DNA of 64,000 bases from Chlorobaculum tepidum TLS (lineage in GTDB: Bacteria > Bacteroidota > Chlorobiia > Chlorobiales > Chlorobiaceae): positions 917,109 through 981,108 of the forward strand of contig NC_002932.3 of the NCBI RefSeq assembly GCF_000006985.1, read 5' to 3'. Made by a program: the position numbers and the translations under genes. The notes under the pieces are model-generated. The model was not told the DNA's origin. It saw only the letters and a program-made list of their open reading frames with translations, and did not search any database. Shown here one piece after another: positions 28,137-35,856 of the stretch; the stretch's first letter is position 1, and each line of letters begins with the position of its first letter.

Positions 28137-29015
28137 TCAACTGCCTTTCGCGGCCATCTCCTCGAAGAACTCGCGCAGGCGGTGCGTGCCGTACTGCGGG
28201 GCCACGGTATCGTTCTTGCTGACCGTGGCGGCGAAGAGCGCTATGTCGTGGATGTCCCGGTTGATGACGCCCGTGACGGCGGCAATACCGTCGGCCAGCC
28301 ATGTCGGCAGCTCGATGTTGAATGGCTGTTTTTTGACCACGTCGGCGGCCATCATGGCTACCTGCCTGTAGGTGAAAATCTCCGGCCCGCCTGCGTCGAT
28401 CTCTTTGGCGTCACCTTCTGCAGCATCGACGCACACCTTGGCCAGATCGGCGCCGTGGATGGGGTTCGAGCGCGTCTGGCCATCGCCGAGCGAGAACATG
28501 AAGCCGTTGCGCGCCATGTTCAGAAACTGCGCCATGTCGGAGAAATAGCCCGTGGGACGCACGACCGCATACTCCAGCCCCGAGGCCCGCAATTCGTCCA
28601 CGAACTTCTCGTGCGCCTGGATGTTCTCGATCTCCATCATCTTCTGCGCATTGAACACCGAGATGTAGACGAACTTTCTCACCTTCGCCTTCATCGCCTC
28701 GCGCATGATGTTCAGGTTCGCCTTGTAATCGACATCGAAGCTCGAATGCACGAAATCGGGCCGGGTCATGCCGAGTGATGAAAACACGATTTCGATGCCG
28801 TCGCACACACCGGCGAGGTTCTCCGGTTTTGTGGCGTCAGCGGTAAAGAGTTCGTCAGCAAGGTCGGCAACGACCGGTTCGAGATGCGGGCCTGGCTTTT
28901 TGGCTTTTTCCGGATCACGCGCCAGCGCGCGTACCCAGTAGCCGCGATTCTTGAACTCCTGCACCACATGGCTCCCGATATAGCCGGTCGAACCGGCGAC
29001 AAGCACTTTTTTCAT
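28137..29015 (-). CDS. NAD(P)-binding atypical SDR (NmrA-like)
   Basis: 292 residues with the nucleotide-binding motif VAGSTGYIGSHVV at residues 6-18 and a central KVRKFVYISVF stretch. It lacks a complete YxxxK catalytic pair, as in atypical short-chain dehydrogenases of the NmrA/HSCARG kind, which act as redox sensors, reductases or assembly factors. Substrate is unknown. The start codon is well placed by the Rossmann motif, but the region where the ribosome binding site should lie is a run of twelve C residues (on the coding strand) at -8 to -19. Confidence 0.85.
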   Translation of the reverse strand: MKKVLVAGSTGYIGSHVVQEFKNRGYWVRALARDPEKAKKPGPHLEPVVADLADELFTADATKPENLAGVCDGIEIVFSSLGMTRPDFVHSSFDVDYKANLNIMREAMKAKVRKFVYISVFNAQKMMEIENIQAHEKFVDELRASGLEYAVVRPTGYFSDMAQFLNMARNGFMFSLGDGQTRSNPIHGADLAKVCVDAAEGDAKEIDAGGPEIFTYRQVAMMAADVVKKQPFNIELPTWLADGIAAVTGVINRDIHDIALFAATVSKNDTVAPQYGTHRLREFFEEMAAKGS

Positions 29016-29022
29016 GGTTCGT

Positions 29023-29034
29023 GGGGGGGGGGGG
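29023..29034. repeat. Homopolymer tract G12 (C12 on the coding strand of the SDR gene)
   Basis: Twelve consecutive G, positioned 8-19 bases before the SDR start codon. Tracts of this length commonly change length during replication. Confidence 0.97.
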
Positions 29035-29092
29035 AAAGGGTTGACAGAAACAAACTCTTAAACCTAACCAGCGATGCCATTACAACGTGCCC

Positions 29093-30058
29093 TCAAAACG
29101 CTTTCATCTTTTTGACCTCTTTTCTCCAGCAGTGAAACAAAATGTGTCCGGCGTACCCCGCATACTCGGCTCCGAGGATGGCGCGCGCCTTTTCCTGGAG
29201 GATGCGGTAGTTCTTTTCTGTCAGGCTGTGGCGGGCCTCTTCGATGCCGAACCACTCCCAGAGGTACTGTTTGACATGCGTGTCAATCGGGAAGGCGTCG
29301 AACCGTCCAAGCCCGAAAAGGGCGATGCAGTCGGCGATTTTCAGGCCGATTCCGCTGTGCACGCACAAGGTTTCGCGAAGCGTTTCGAGATCGCATTTGC
29401 CCGAATCGACGCACGCCAGAGCCAGTTTGCCTGACTCGAAAGAGCGTGCCATAGCGATGATGTTTGCCGCCCTTATCCGGTTGTTATTCGTGCATACTGC
29501 CAGTTCATTCGGGTCCGCAGACGCAAGAGCTTGCGGGGGAGGAAAGCTGTGAAACGTCAAGTTGCCTTCTGGCAACTCCAGCATAATCTTTTGGCCATAC
29601 CGTTCGGCGATCATCGAAACCTGGCGACGGATCAGGTGCATGCCTATGCCCTGGGCGCACATGAAGGTGACCATTATTTCAAAAGGGTCCTGCCGCATGA
29701 CCCGGACGGAGCGGTACGACTGAACCAGGTTCCAGACTTCGGGGAATTCCTGTTGAAACCTTGATGAGAATACGGTTTCCTCTTGAAAATCAAGAGAGAA
29801 AAGGTGTTTTAAAAATTCATTGATTGGTTTACCGGAAAGCTCTTGATCGGTGCAGAGTACTTCAATCATTTCAGAATTAATCTCACATATAAAAATAATA
29901 GAGTTGTATATTACTGAAGAGTAATAGCTCTTTAGTGTCTCGTTTAGATTCCACCTAAAGCTTTGACCACTTTGCACTGTATCTTTAAAGTTGAGTCTTG
30001 ATTTGGTGTTCAATAGTGATGAGTATATTTTTTTATGAGTAATCATAATGTCTGGCAT
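29093..30058 (-). CDS. 8-oxoguanine DNA glycosylase-like protein (OGG1/HhH-GPD)
   Basis: 321 residues. The N-terminal part has GQSFRW, typical of the OGG1 family. The helix-hairpin-helix and catalytic region reads SGIGLKIADCIALFGLGRFDAFPIDTHV, with the Schiff-base Lys and the catalytic Asp both in place (quoted here in two parts: SGIGLKIADCIALFG, then FDAFPIDTHV). It should excise 8-oxoguanine opposite C. The 3' two-thirds of the gene has the normal composition, but the 5' third (29760-30058) is as AT-rich as the intergenic sequence upstream. This may be a mosaic gene. It stands alone. Confidence 0.85.
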   Translation of the reverse strand: MPDIMITHKKIYSSLLNTKSRLNFKDTVQSGQSFRWNLNETLKSYYSSVIYNSIIFICEINSEMIEVLCTDQELSGKPINEFLKHLFSLDFQEETVFSSRFQQEFPEVWNLVQSYRSVRVMRQDPFEIMVTFMCAQGIGMHLIRRQVSMIAERYGQKIMLELPEGNLTFHSFPPPQALASADPNELAVCTNNNRIRAANIIAMARSFESGKLALACVDSGKCDLETLRETLCVHSGIGLKIADCIALFGLGRFDAFPIDTHVKQYLWEWFGIEEARHSLTEKNYRILQEKARAILGAEYAGYAGHILFHCWRKEVKKMKAF

Positions 30059-31015
30059 TAATTTGAATATTCATATAAAATTTGGTTGTTATTTGTGTTA
30101 TGATAAAGTATTTAAATTGAATAACTTAAATTATTTTATCTTATAATATATTTATTATATTTTTTAGTTTATTTTATCTTGTCTTAATTGTTTTTTATTG
30201 GTTATTATATTCAGATTTATGGTCTTTTGTATATGTATTTAATGTCTAGAATTACTTTTTTATTGGATTTTATCTATCTGATGTTTTTGTGATTGCTATT
30301 TGGTCTTTTGATTTGGTTTATATTGATGGTAAAAATATTTAAGAGTAATATTTTAAGCTGTAACTAAGTTCATAGCGCATATTTTATTTCTGTTTTGAAT
30401 GTAAGATGATTTAGTGTTTAGTTTTTTTTCTACGCTTGTGTTTTTCGGTTTTAAAACCCATCATAGAGTCTTAATGCTGTTGCAGTATTGGCTTTTTTGA
30501 TTGTGGTTTTCTGGACGATAAAGTCATTATGTGCCATGGTTGACAAGCGCTGATACGGGAAGCCTGAGCAGATAAGTTTGACGATTACCATCGGGCTGTC
30601 GCCTTTTTTTGCGATTCTAAACAGGTTCAGTCAGCATTCCTGATGGCTTGATAAATCGAGATGCGGATGAATTTTTCTGATGAATTTCCCGCCAATCTGA
30701 TGCTGTGACCTGGTACGAGAGCAGCTCGTCGCCTGCTCTTGGAAGGCAGTATCGGTCTGTTGCCGGATGCTTTGTTGAATAATGAAGAACCAGAACAGAA
30801 TACGGGTTACAACAGTTCAGCTCGATGTATTGTCAATCGTGAGGATCAGGCAGGAATCACGAGAAAAGAGACTATCGGTGCTTCGGTATGGTTTGGGCTG
30901 GTATGTGTCACAGATGAATCTGTCGCTTATAGGTATGATGGTTTGGCGGCACGATCGCTGAGGTTATGGACTACGCCTTCCTTGAAGAAGCAGCAGATCG
31001 CGAAGGCTGGAACGC
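30059..31015. other. Long AT-rich region without a convincing gene
   Basis: The first ~420 bp are extremely AT-rich. On the minus strand, 30451-30591 holds a 46-codon frame (MVIVKLICSGFPYQRL start, RLYDGF end) whose open reading extends further upstream without a start; it could be the end of a lost gene. From about 30640 composition returns to normal. A 106-codon plus-strand frame (30739-31059) overlaps the toxin gene and has no domain; I regard it as chance. The only recognisable piece is an antitoxin tail just before the toxin. Confidence 0.6.
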
Positions 31016-31018
31016 ATG
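30939..31018 (+). pseudogene. C-terminal relic of a MazE-like antitoxin
   Basis: In the frame ending with the TGA that overlaps the toxin ATG, the translation is WFGGTIAEV then MDYAFLEEAADREGWNA. This resembles the C-terminal end of small antitoxins that pair with MazF/PemK toxins, and the 4-bp ATGA overlap is the usual coupling. But the frame is closed by TGA only ~26 codons upstream, and no N-terminal DNA-binding part is visible in any frame. I infer a decayed antitoxin; a functional mini-peptide starting at 30966 cannot be excluded. Confidence 0.5.
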
Positions 31019-31339
31019 AAAAGGGGATCGGTGGTCACGATTGCCTTGCAGGGCAATGACGGGAAGCTACGGCCAGCAGTGGTTGTTCTATCCGATTATT
31101 TTCCGGAACATCCCTCCGTAACGGTGTTGCCGATAATCAGTGACTTGCGTTCGACGCCCTTTTTCCGGATCGATGTCGAGCCAGAGGCACAGAATGGCTT
31201 GCTGAAGCCGTCCCGGATCATGATTGACAAAGCTCAGGCGGTGCCGTCGGAAAAGATCGGCAAGGTTATCGGTCTTCTCGACGATACCAAAATGATGGCG
31301 GTCAACAGGGCGCTAGCGCTCTGGTTCGGTTTTGCTTGA
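31016..31339 (+). CDS. MazF/PemK-like endoribonuclease toxin
   Basis: 107 residues. The start MKRGSVVTIALQGNDGKLRPAVVVLSD shows the family pattern of a G/K-RP-V-V-V strand pair (quoted here as GKLRPAVVV), followed by VTVLPIISD, then GLLKPSRIMIDKAQAVPSEKIGKVIG, which corresponds to the PS-x-x-x-D-x-x-x-x-(I)-P-x-x-r-l-g core. Such toxins cut mRNA at short motifs when their antitoxin is lost. The gene appears intact although its antitoxin does not. It is followed by an RNB nuclease gene 30 bp downstream with a good ribosome binding site. Confidence 0.82.
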   Translation: MKRGSVVTIALQGNDGKLRPAVVVLSDYFPEHPSVTVLPIISDLRSTPFFRIDVEPEAQNGLLKPSRIMIDKAQAVPSEKIGKVIGLLDDTKMMAVNRALALWFGFA

Positions 31340-31369
31340 GAAACTTATCTATCAGTAAAGGAGAGGCGT

Positions 31370-32833
31370 ATGAGCAGGAAAAAGGGGAAAGCCGATATCG
31401 TTAAAATTGCGGTTGGCGTCATGCTGCTGAACGGTCTGGAGCCGGATTTTTCACTGGAGGCGGAGCATCAGCTGGAGTCGATTGACGGGCCGGGCAAGGA
31501 GAATGGCTCGGAAATTCTCGATCTCACGTCACTGCTCTGGTGCTCGATCGATAACGACGACTCGCGCGATCTCGACCAGCTTACCGCCTGTGAAGTGCAG
31601 GAGGATTCGTCAATCATCATCTACGTGGCCATCGCCGACGTCGATACCCTGGTGAAAAAAGGCTCGCCAATCGATAAACACGCCTGGATAAACACCACCT
31701 CGGTCTATACCTCGGCGAAAGTGTTTCCCATGCTCCCTCTGCGCCTCTCTACCGATCTCACCTCCCTCAATGCCAACGAGAACCGGCTTGCTATCGTCAC
31801 CATCATGAAGATCGGAGCGGATGGCGAACTGATCACCTCCACAGTCGAGCGTGCCTGGGTGCGCAACAAGGCGAAGCTCGCGTACGATTCCGTCGCCGCC
31901 TGGCTCGAGGGCAACGGCGAGCTGCCTCCGGCGGCCCGGGCGGTGCCGGGCATGGATCAGCAGTTGCGGCATCAGGATCAGGTAGCGCAGAAGCTGCGGC
32001 TACGCAGGCACGCAAAAGGTTCGCTGGAGTTCGAGACCTTCCAGCCGCGCGCCGTTTTCGAGGGAGATCGCGTCGTTGATATCAAGGAACAGGAGAAGAA
32101 CCGGGCGCGGCAGCTCATCGAGGAGTTCATGATCTCCACCAACACCTGCACCGCAAATTTTCTGGCAGAAAAGGGCGTCGCCTCGATTCGCCGCGTCGTC
32201 AAGTCGCCTGAACGGTGGCGGCGCATTGTCAACGTGGCGAGCGAGTACGGTTACGCCTTGCCCGGCGCACCTGACGGAAAGGCGCTTGAAAGCTTCCTCG
32301 CATTGAGGTTCAAGGAAGACCCGCTCCGTTTCCCCGATCTCTCCCTGACCATCATCAAGCTCATGGGGTCGGGAGAGTATGTCGTGGAGTTCCCGGGGCA
32401 GGAGCCGATTGGCCATTTCGGCCTTGCCGAGCGCGACTATACCCACTCGACAGCTCCGAACAGGCGCTATCCCGACCTGATCACCCTGAGAATGACCAAG
32501 GCATTTCTGACGAACAGTCCGCCGCCCTACGGCATCGACGAGCTGGAGTATCTCGCGGTACACTGCACGCGCCAGGAGGATGCGGCCCGCAAGGTGGAGC
32601 GGCGCGTGCGCAAATCCGAAGCTGCGTTACTGATGCAGAGCATGATCGGTCACCATTTTGACGCCATCGTCTCCGGCCACTCGGAAAAGGGTTCGTGGGT
32701 GCGGATATTCACGCCGCCAGTCGAGGGGCGGCTGGTGAGGAACGTCGGGAAAATCAAAGTCGGCCAGAAAATCAAGGTCAAGCTCGTGCTGGCGGACGTC
32801 GATCGCGGCTTCATCGATTTCGAAAGGGTGTGA
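31370..32833 (+). CDS. RNB-domain exoribonuclease (RNase II/R family)
   Basis: 487 residues, a short form of the family. The RNB catalytic centre appears as SIDNDDSRDLDQ, with the clustered Asp residues that bind magnesium, and the HSTAPNRRYPDLITLR motif near the end. It lacks the N-terminal cold-shock domains of full RNase R, and its C-terminal ~50 residues may form a small S1-like barrel (GSWVRIFTPPVEGRLV). It should degrade RNA 3' to 5'. Its position 30 bp after a toxin RNase gene may be chance. Confidence 0.88.
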   Translation: MSRKKGKADIVKIAVGVMLLNGLEPDFSLEAEHQLESIDGPGKENGSEILDLTSLLWCSIDNDDSRDLDQLTACEVQEDSSIIIYVAIADVDTLVKKGSPIDKHAWINTTSVYTSAKVFPMLPLRLSTDLTSLNANENRLAIVTIMKIGADGELITSTVERAWVRNKAKLAYDSVAAWLEGNGELPPAARAVPGMDQQLRHQDQVAQKLRLRRHAKGSLEFETFQPRAVFEGDRVVDIKEQEKNRARQLIEEFMISTNTCTANFLAEKGVASIRRVVKSPERWRRIVNVASEYGYALPGAPDGKALESFLALRFKEDPLRFPDLSLTIIKLMGSGEYVVEFPGQEPIGHFGLAERDYTHSTAPNRRYPDLITLRMTKAFLTNSPPPYGIDELEYLAVHCTRQEDAARKVERRVRKSEAALLMQSMIGHHFDAIVSGHSEKGSWVRIFTPPVEGRLVRNVGKIKVGQKIKVKLVLADVDRGFIDFERV

Positions 32834-32834
32834 A

Positions 32835-33080
32835 ATGCTGTGCGTGTCGCTTCAGATAGCGATCCTATTTCTTTGCTGTTTGGTTTTGCACAAAGAACTT
32901 TACAAAACAAAGTATTTGCTTGATTTAAAAAAGTATGAAGCAGCTAGCAACAGCAGGTTCATACTGAAGCTATTCCGGGAAAAAGGATGTTTCAAGGTCA
33001 GGGAAGTGCAACCGTTACAGATGATCAGAGACGGTTTGCCGGAGTCCGGCTGTTCTTGCGGAGGAGGTAAAAAGCTTTAA
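32835..33080 (+). CDS. Hypothetical 81-residue protein, uncertain
   Basis: Starts 1 bp after the RNB gene stop. It opens with a hydrophobic segment (LQIAILFLCCLVL) and ends in SGCSCGGGKKL. I recognise no domain. The base composition differs from the RNB gene (more A+T). It could be a small membrane-anchored protein, or a chance frame in decaying sequence. Confidence 0.3.
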   Translation: MLCVSLQIAILFLCCLVLHKELYKTKYLLDLKKYEAASNSRFILKLFREKGCFKVREVQPLQMIRDGLPESGCSCGGGKKL

Positions 33081-33095
33081 AAGACAATGCGTCAT

Positions 33096-33153
33096 CTGAA
33101 GGACAGAATCATCGCAATTGCACCGATGAAGGTGCCATGATCCTGTCCTTCAG
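33096..33153. repeat. Long inverted repeat (17-bp arms)
   Basis: CTGAAGGACAGAATCAT (33096-33112) pairs with ATGATCCTGTCCTTCAG (33137-33153) with one mismatch. The loop holds a second stem, GCACC/GGTGC. It lies between two convergent genes and may be a bidirectional terminator or a small mobile repeat. Confidence 0.8.
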
Positions 33154-33192
33154 GCGTTTCTGAAGTTCGGAACGAAGAAAGCGCGTCCCGTG

Positions 33193-33678
33193 TTAGGTGG
33201 TTGCGTTGTCGGTTCTGGTAGAGGTTTTTGCCGCTCGTTCGTACATGAAGATGCAGACGGGAGCGCCGAGCGCCTGGCGGCAGAGGATTTCGCCCTTTAT
33301 TTCGGGGAAAGCCAGGCGAGTGGCCGCCATATCGAGTTCGCAGATGACATGGCAGGGGATGGCGTAGCCGCACTCCTTGCATACCTCCAGCCATGGACAG
33401 ATGCGCTGGACTTCCAGCACGGCGTCGGTGCCACGGTTGGAAATATCCACCACATCCATCTCCATCCCAATCGATTTGAACTGCGGAATGGCCTGCCGGA
33501 ACGCTTCGGCAAGCGTAGGCAGTGACAGCAACGGCCCCATGCGCTGCTTCTGGATTTCCGGGAATCCTTCGAGCATGATTTCCCAAGCCTTCGCTTCGCC
33601 GTGCTTTTCACTCAGCTCTCTGAAGCGCGAGAACTTCTTTCGTGCGGCCTCGATCAGTTCTGCGTGTGCGTTTGACAT
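33193..33678 (-). CDS. Cysteine-rich protein resembling L-2-amino-thiazoline-4-carboxylate hydrolase family
   Basis: 161 residues from ATG 33678, which follows GGGAG; an upstream in-frame Met adds ten residues. The second half has regularly spaced cysteines: RICPWLEVCKECGYAIPC, then CELDMAA, then LCRQALGAPVCIFMYER. This C-W-x-E-x-G ... C-D ... C-x-F-x-Y style pattern recalls the ATC-hydrolase family (PF14196); V4R-type domains are an alternative. No related pathway gene is nearby. The product is predicted cytoplasmic, with no signal peptide. Confidence 0.5.
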   Translation of the reverse strand: MSNAHAELIEAARKKFSRFRELSEKHGEAKAWEIMLEGFPEIQKQRMGPLLSLPTLAEAFRQAIPQFKSIGMEMDVVDISNRGTDAVLEVQRICPWLEVCKECGYAIPCHVICELDMAATRLAFPEIKGEILCRQALGAPVCIFMYERAAKTSTRTDNATT

Positions 33679-33882
33679 CGTTTCGTCTCCCGATAATATG
33701 ATCGGCATTTTTTAGGATGGGAATCAATTAGAACAAGATACACGGCGATCACCGGATGTTCAAAGAGTCCATGAGCTGCCGTTGCGTGTTTTTGTAAAAC
33801 GAGAATTCAGGGAAGCTGGCGGGAAATCGTTATACTGTCGCCATAATTTCTTGCTTGACTGAATTTTAGAACGAGTACTCTT

Positions 33883-34221
33883 ATGAGCGATCTGCCGAAC
33901 TGCCCGAAATGCAATTCAGAATACACCTATGAAAATGGACTGCTGCTCGTTTGCCCCGAGTGTGCCTATGAATGGAGCCATCTGGAGGCGGGCGATGCCG
34001 AGCAGGTTCGTGTCTGGAAAGACGCTAATGGTAATATCCTGCAGGATGGCGACACCGTGACGGTGATCAAGGATCTCAAGGTCAGAGGGGCTTCCGGGGT
34101 GATCAAGGGGGGCACGAAGGTAAAGAATATCCGTCTCGTCGAGGGCGATCACGACATCGACTGCAAAATCGATGGCTTCGGCACGATGCAACTCAAATCG
34201 AAATTTGTCCGGAAGGGGTAA
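33883..34221 (+). CDS. PhnA/YjdM-family zinc-ribbon protein
   Basis: 112 residues. The N-terminal zinc ribbon has two Cys pairs ([11 protein letters not shown] and [10 protein letters not shown]), followed by the beta domain [23 protein letters not shown] and [18 protein letters not shown]. This matches YjdM, once called PhnA but not itself needed for phosphonate use. Its role is unclear. Three bases after its stop begins a frameshifted gene on the same strand. Confidence 0.92.
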   Translation: MSDLPNCPKCNSEYTYENGLLLVCPECAYEWSHLEAGDAEQVRVWKDANGNILQDGDTVTVIKDLKVRGASGVIKGGTKVKNIRLVEGDHDIDCKIDGFGTMQLKSKFVRKG

Positions 34222-34224
34222 ACC

Positions 34225-34598
34225 ATGCAATCAGTTGATTCAAAGGAGCTCGCGATCTGTTTGAGGAGTACACGGAGTGGTATTTCAGCGTCGCCGAAGA
34301 GGATGGCGTGTTGCCGCGCTCGATTTCGGGGATTTCTGCCGATGGCAAACAGTTCATCGACCTCATCGATGGATTGACGCTGCCGCCGCTGGTGCGCAAC
34401 AAATATCTGCGTTATATCCTCGATGAGCACCACTCGGCAGTCTATGCCTATGGCGTTCTGGCGCTGCGGGGCGACAGTGACATGGGCGAGATCGAGGAGG
34501 TGCTCGATGTGGTGGCCGCCAATGCAGAGCACTACATCATGGGCCACGGGAAGGTGATCCGCGGCGAGAATGGCAACGTGAGCGGCCCGAAGCCATGA
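34225..34598 (+). pseudogene. Hypothetical gene with a single-base frameshift
   Basis: ATG 34225 reads MQSVDSKELA; the following frame (+2) reads DLFEEYTEWYFSVAEEDGV, then continues open for 96 more residues to GNVSGPKP. Adding one base in the GCTCGCGATCTG stretch near 34250-34256 restores one reading frame of about 125 residues. The composition is even across the join. It is either a recent pseudogene or a sequencing error. I do not recognise the family; the protein is acidic and probably helical (RYILDEHHSAVYAYGVLAL). Confidence 0.6.
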
Positions 34599-34609
34599 GC
34601 GACGCCTTG

Positions 34610-35029
34610 ATTGAATTCGGCCTCCTTGACAAACTTGACCAGTTTCAGAGGCTGGAATATCCGCAGCACCCGGAAAAAGCTGATGACCAGCAGGTACTGG
34701 GTTCCCGGAACAAAGATGCTGAAATAGGTTGGCAGAATGGCCAGAAGGTCGATAACCCCGTAAAAACTGACCGCATAACGTCTCCGCTATTCCGTTGCGC
34801 AGAGCCGGATGAGATATTCGATGGTGAAGAGGATGGTGAAGAACCATTCAAGCCCGTAGAGCAGTGGTCTCCAGGCGTCGTGAATCGACCTGACCGTGTC
34901 GAGCATCACCACGGTGACGCTCATGAAGATCGCTGCGATTAGCACGAGCTCGAAGGCTTTGGCCGGGATCGTATCGTAATCAAAAATGATATGGTGCAGC
35001 TGCTGCCGCAGGCTCTTTCGTGAAGTCAT
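34610..35029 (-). pseudogene. Voltage-gated-type ion channel, interrupted by TAG and truncated
   Basis: The first 80 codons (MTSRKSLRQQLHHIIFDYD to IRLCATE) look like helices S1 and S2 of a Kv/NaChBac-type channel subunit (KAFELVLIAAIFMSVTVVML; GLEWFFTILFTIEYLIRL). An in-frame TAG at 34787-34789 then interrupts. Reading through gives RRRYAVSFYGVIDLLAILPTYF (S3), then LLVISFFRVLRIFQPLKLVK (S4-like) and KEAEF, after which similarity stops near 34610, at the end of the neighbouring gene. The pore (S5-S6) is missing, so the product cannot be a channel. Confidence 0.75.
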
Positions 35030-35223
35030 GTTCTGGCCGGGGTTTCATGTTTCGGGAAAAACGGGTTGTCGCCGGATGGCGGGCGTGAGCGTCAGTGAAA
35101 AATACACAACGGCCTTTTTCGGTTATGAAACGGGATATTTGCGGTCGGGTGCGGTGTTCCAAAGAGGGGGCGCATCTGGCGGCCCAGCGTTTTGCCGGGG
35201 CGTCACGTTATTGAAATAATGGC

Positions 35224-35237
35224 CTCGTCATGACGAG
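35224..35237. promoter_or_regulatory. Perfect 14-bp palindrome upstream of the DsrE-like gene
   Basis: CTCGTCATGACGAG is a perfect palindrome 75 bp before the start at 35312. A plausible -10 element (TAGTATATT, near 35261) lies between them. It may be an operator; the regulator is unknown. Confidence 0.4.
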
Positions 35238-35311
35238 CTTGCGTGGGAGCTGATGTTTTTGTAGTATATTAAGACCGTTAATTCACTTAAACATGAAAAG
35301 GCGAGCAACTT

Positions 35312-35788
35312 ATGTTACTGTTCAGAAAATCGTTCACCATTCTTGCATTTGCGTTGACCGCCATCTTTTCGTTTGGCGCGACGCTCAATGCCGCTTCTCC
35401 GGAACCTCAGGCCGCAGCCGTTCAGCCCGCCACCAAAGGCTTGTTCGTGGTGGTCACCTCCGATGACCCCATGACGCAGATGATGGCGATGGTGCTTTCG
35501 ACCCAGACGCTCACCCAGGGCCGTTCCGTCCGCGTACTGGTTTGCGGCAAGGCTGGTGAGCTTGTGCTGAAAGGCAGCAAGGAGAAGCTTTTCAAGCCGC
35601 TCGACAAGTCACCCCAGATGATGCTCAAAGGGCTGATCGCCAAGGGCGTTACGGTCGAAATTTGCCCGCTTTACCTGCCTGATGCAGGCAAGCAGCCTTC
35701 GGCTCTCATCGCGGGCGTCACGATCGCCAAGCCGCCGGTCGTCGCCGCCGCAATGGCTGAAGATGGCATCAAGCTGCTGACGTTCTGA
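35312..35788 (+). CDS. Exported DsrE/DsrF-like protein
   Basis: 158 residues with a signal peptide (SFTILAFALTAIFSFGATLNA, cut near LNA-AS; 21 residues named here in two pieces: SFTILAFALTA and IFSFGATLNA). The mature part, GLFVVVTSDDPMTQMMAMVLSTQTL, then VRVLVCGKAGELVL and VTVEICPLYLPDAGK, follows the DsrE fold, whose cysteines carry sulfane sulfur in relatives. Two cysteines are kept (VCGKAG and EICPLY). A periplasmic sulfur-carrier role would suit this organism, but the sox cluster is 5 kb away. A terminator follows directly. Confidence 0.72.
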   Translation: MLLFRKSFTILAFALTAIFSFGATLNAASPEPQAAAVQPATKGLFVVVTSDDPMTQMMAMVLSTQTLTQGRSVRVLVCGKAGELVLKGSKEKLFKPLDKSPQMMLKGLIAKGVTVEICPLYLPDAGKQPSALIAGVTIAKPPVVAAAMAEDGIKLLTF

Positions 35789-35810
35789 TCCGTCCGAATC
35801 TGTTTTGCAG

Positions 35811-35855
35811 AGCGCTGCCGCCGATCCGGTTTCCGGTAATTGGCGGCAGCGCTTT
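35811..35855 (+). terminator. Terminator of the DsrE-like gene
   Basis: AGCGCTGCCGCC pairs perfectly with GGCGGCAGCGCT over 12 bp, followed by TTTCT. Confidence 0.85.
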
Positions 35856-35856
35856 C

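Noticed and set aside
30739-31059. 106-codon plus-strand frame before the toxin as antitoxin
   Set aside because: Wrong frame relative to the antitoxin-like tail, overlaps the toxin gene by 44 bp, and no antitoxin fold visible.
34595-34942. 115-codon plus-strand frame
   Set aside because: Antisense to the ion-channel relic, whose minus-strand reading has clear membrane and family features.
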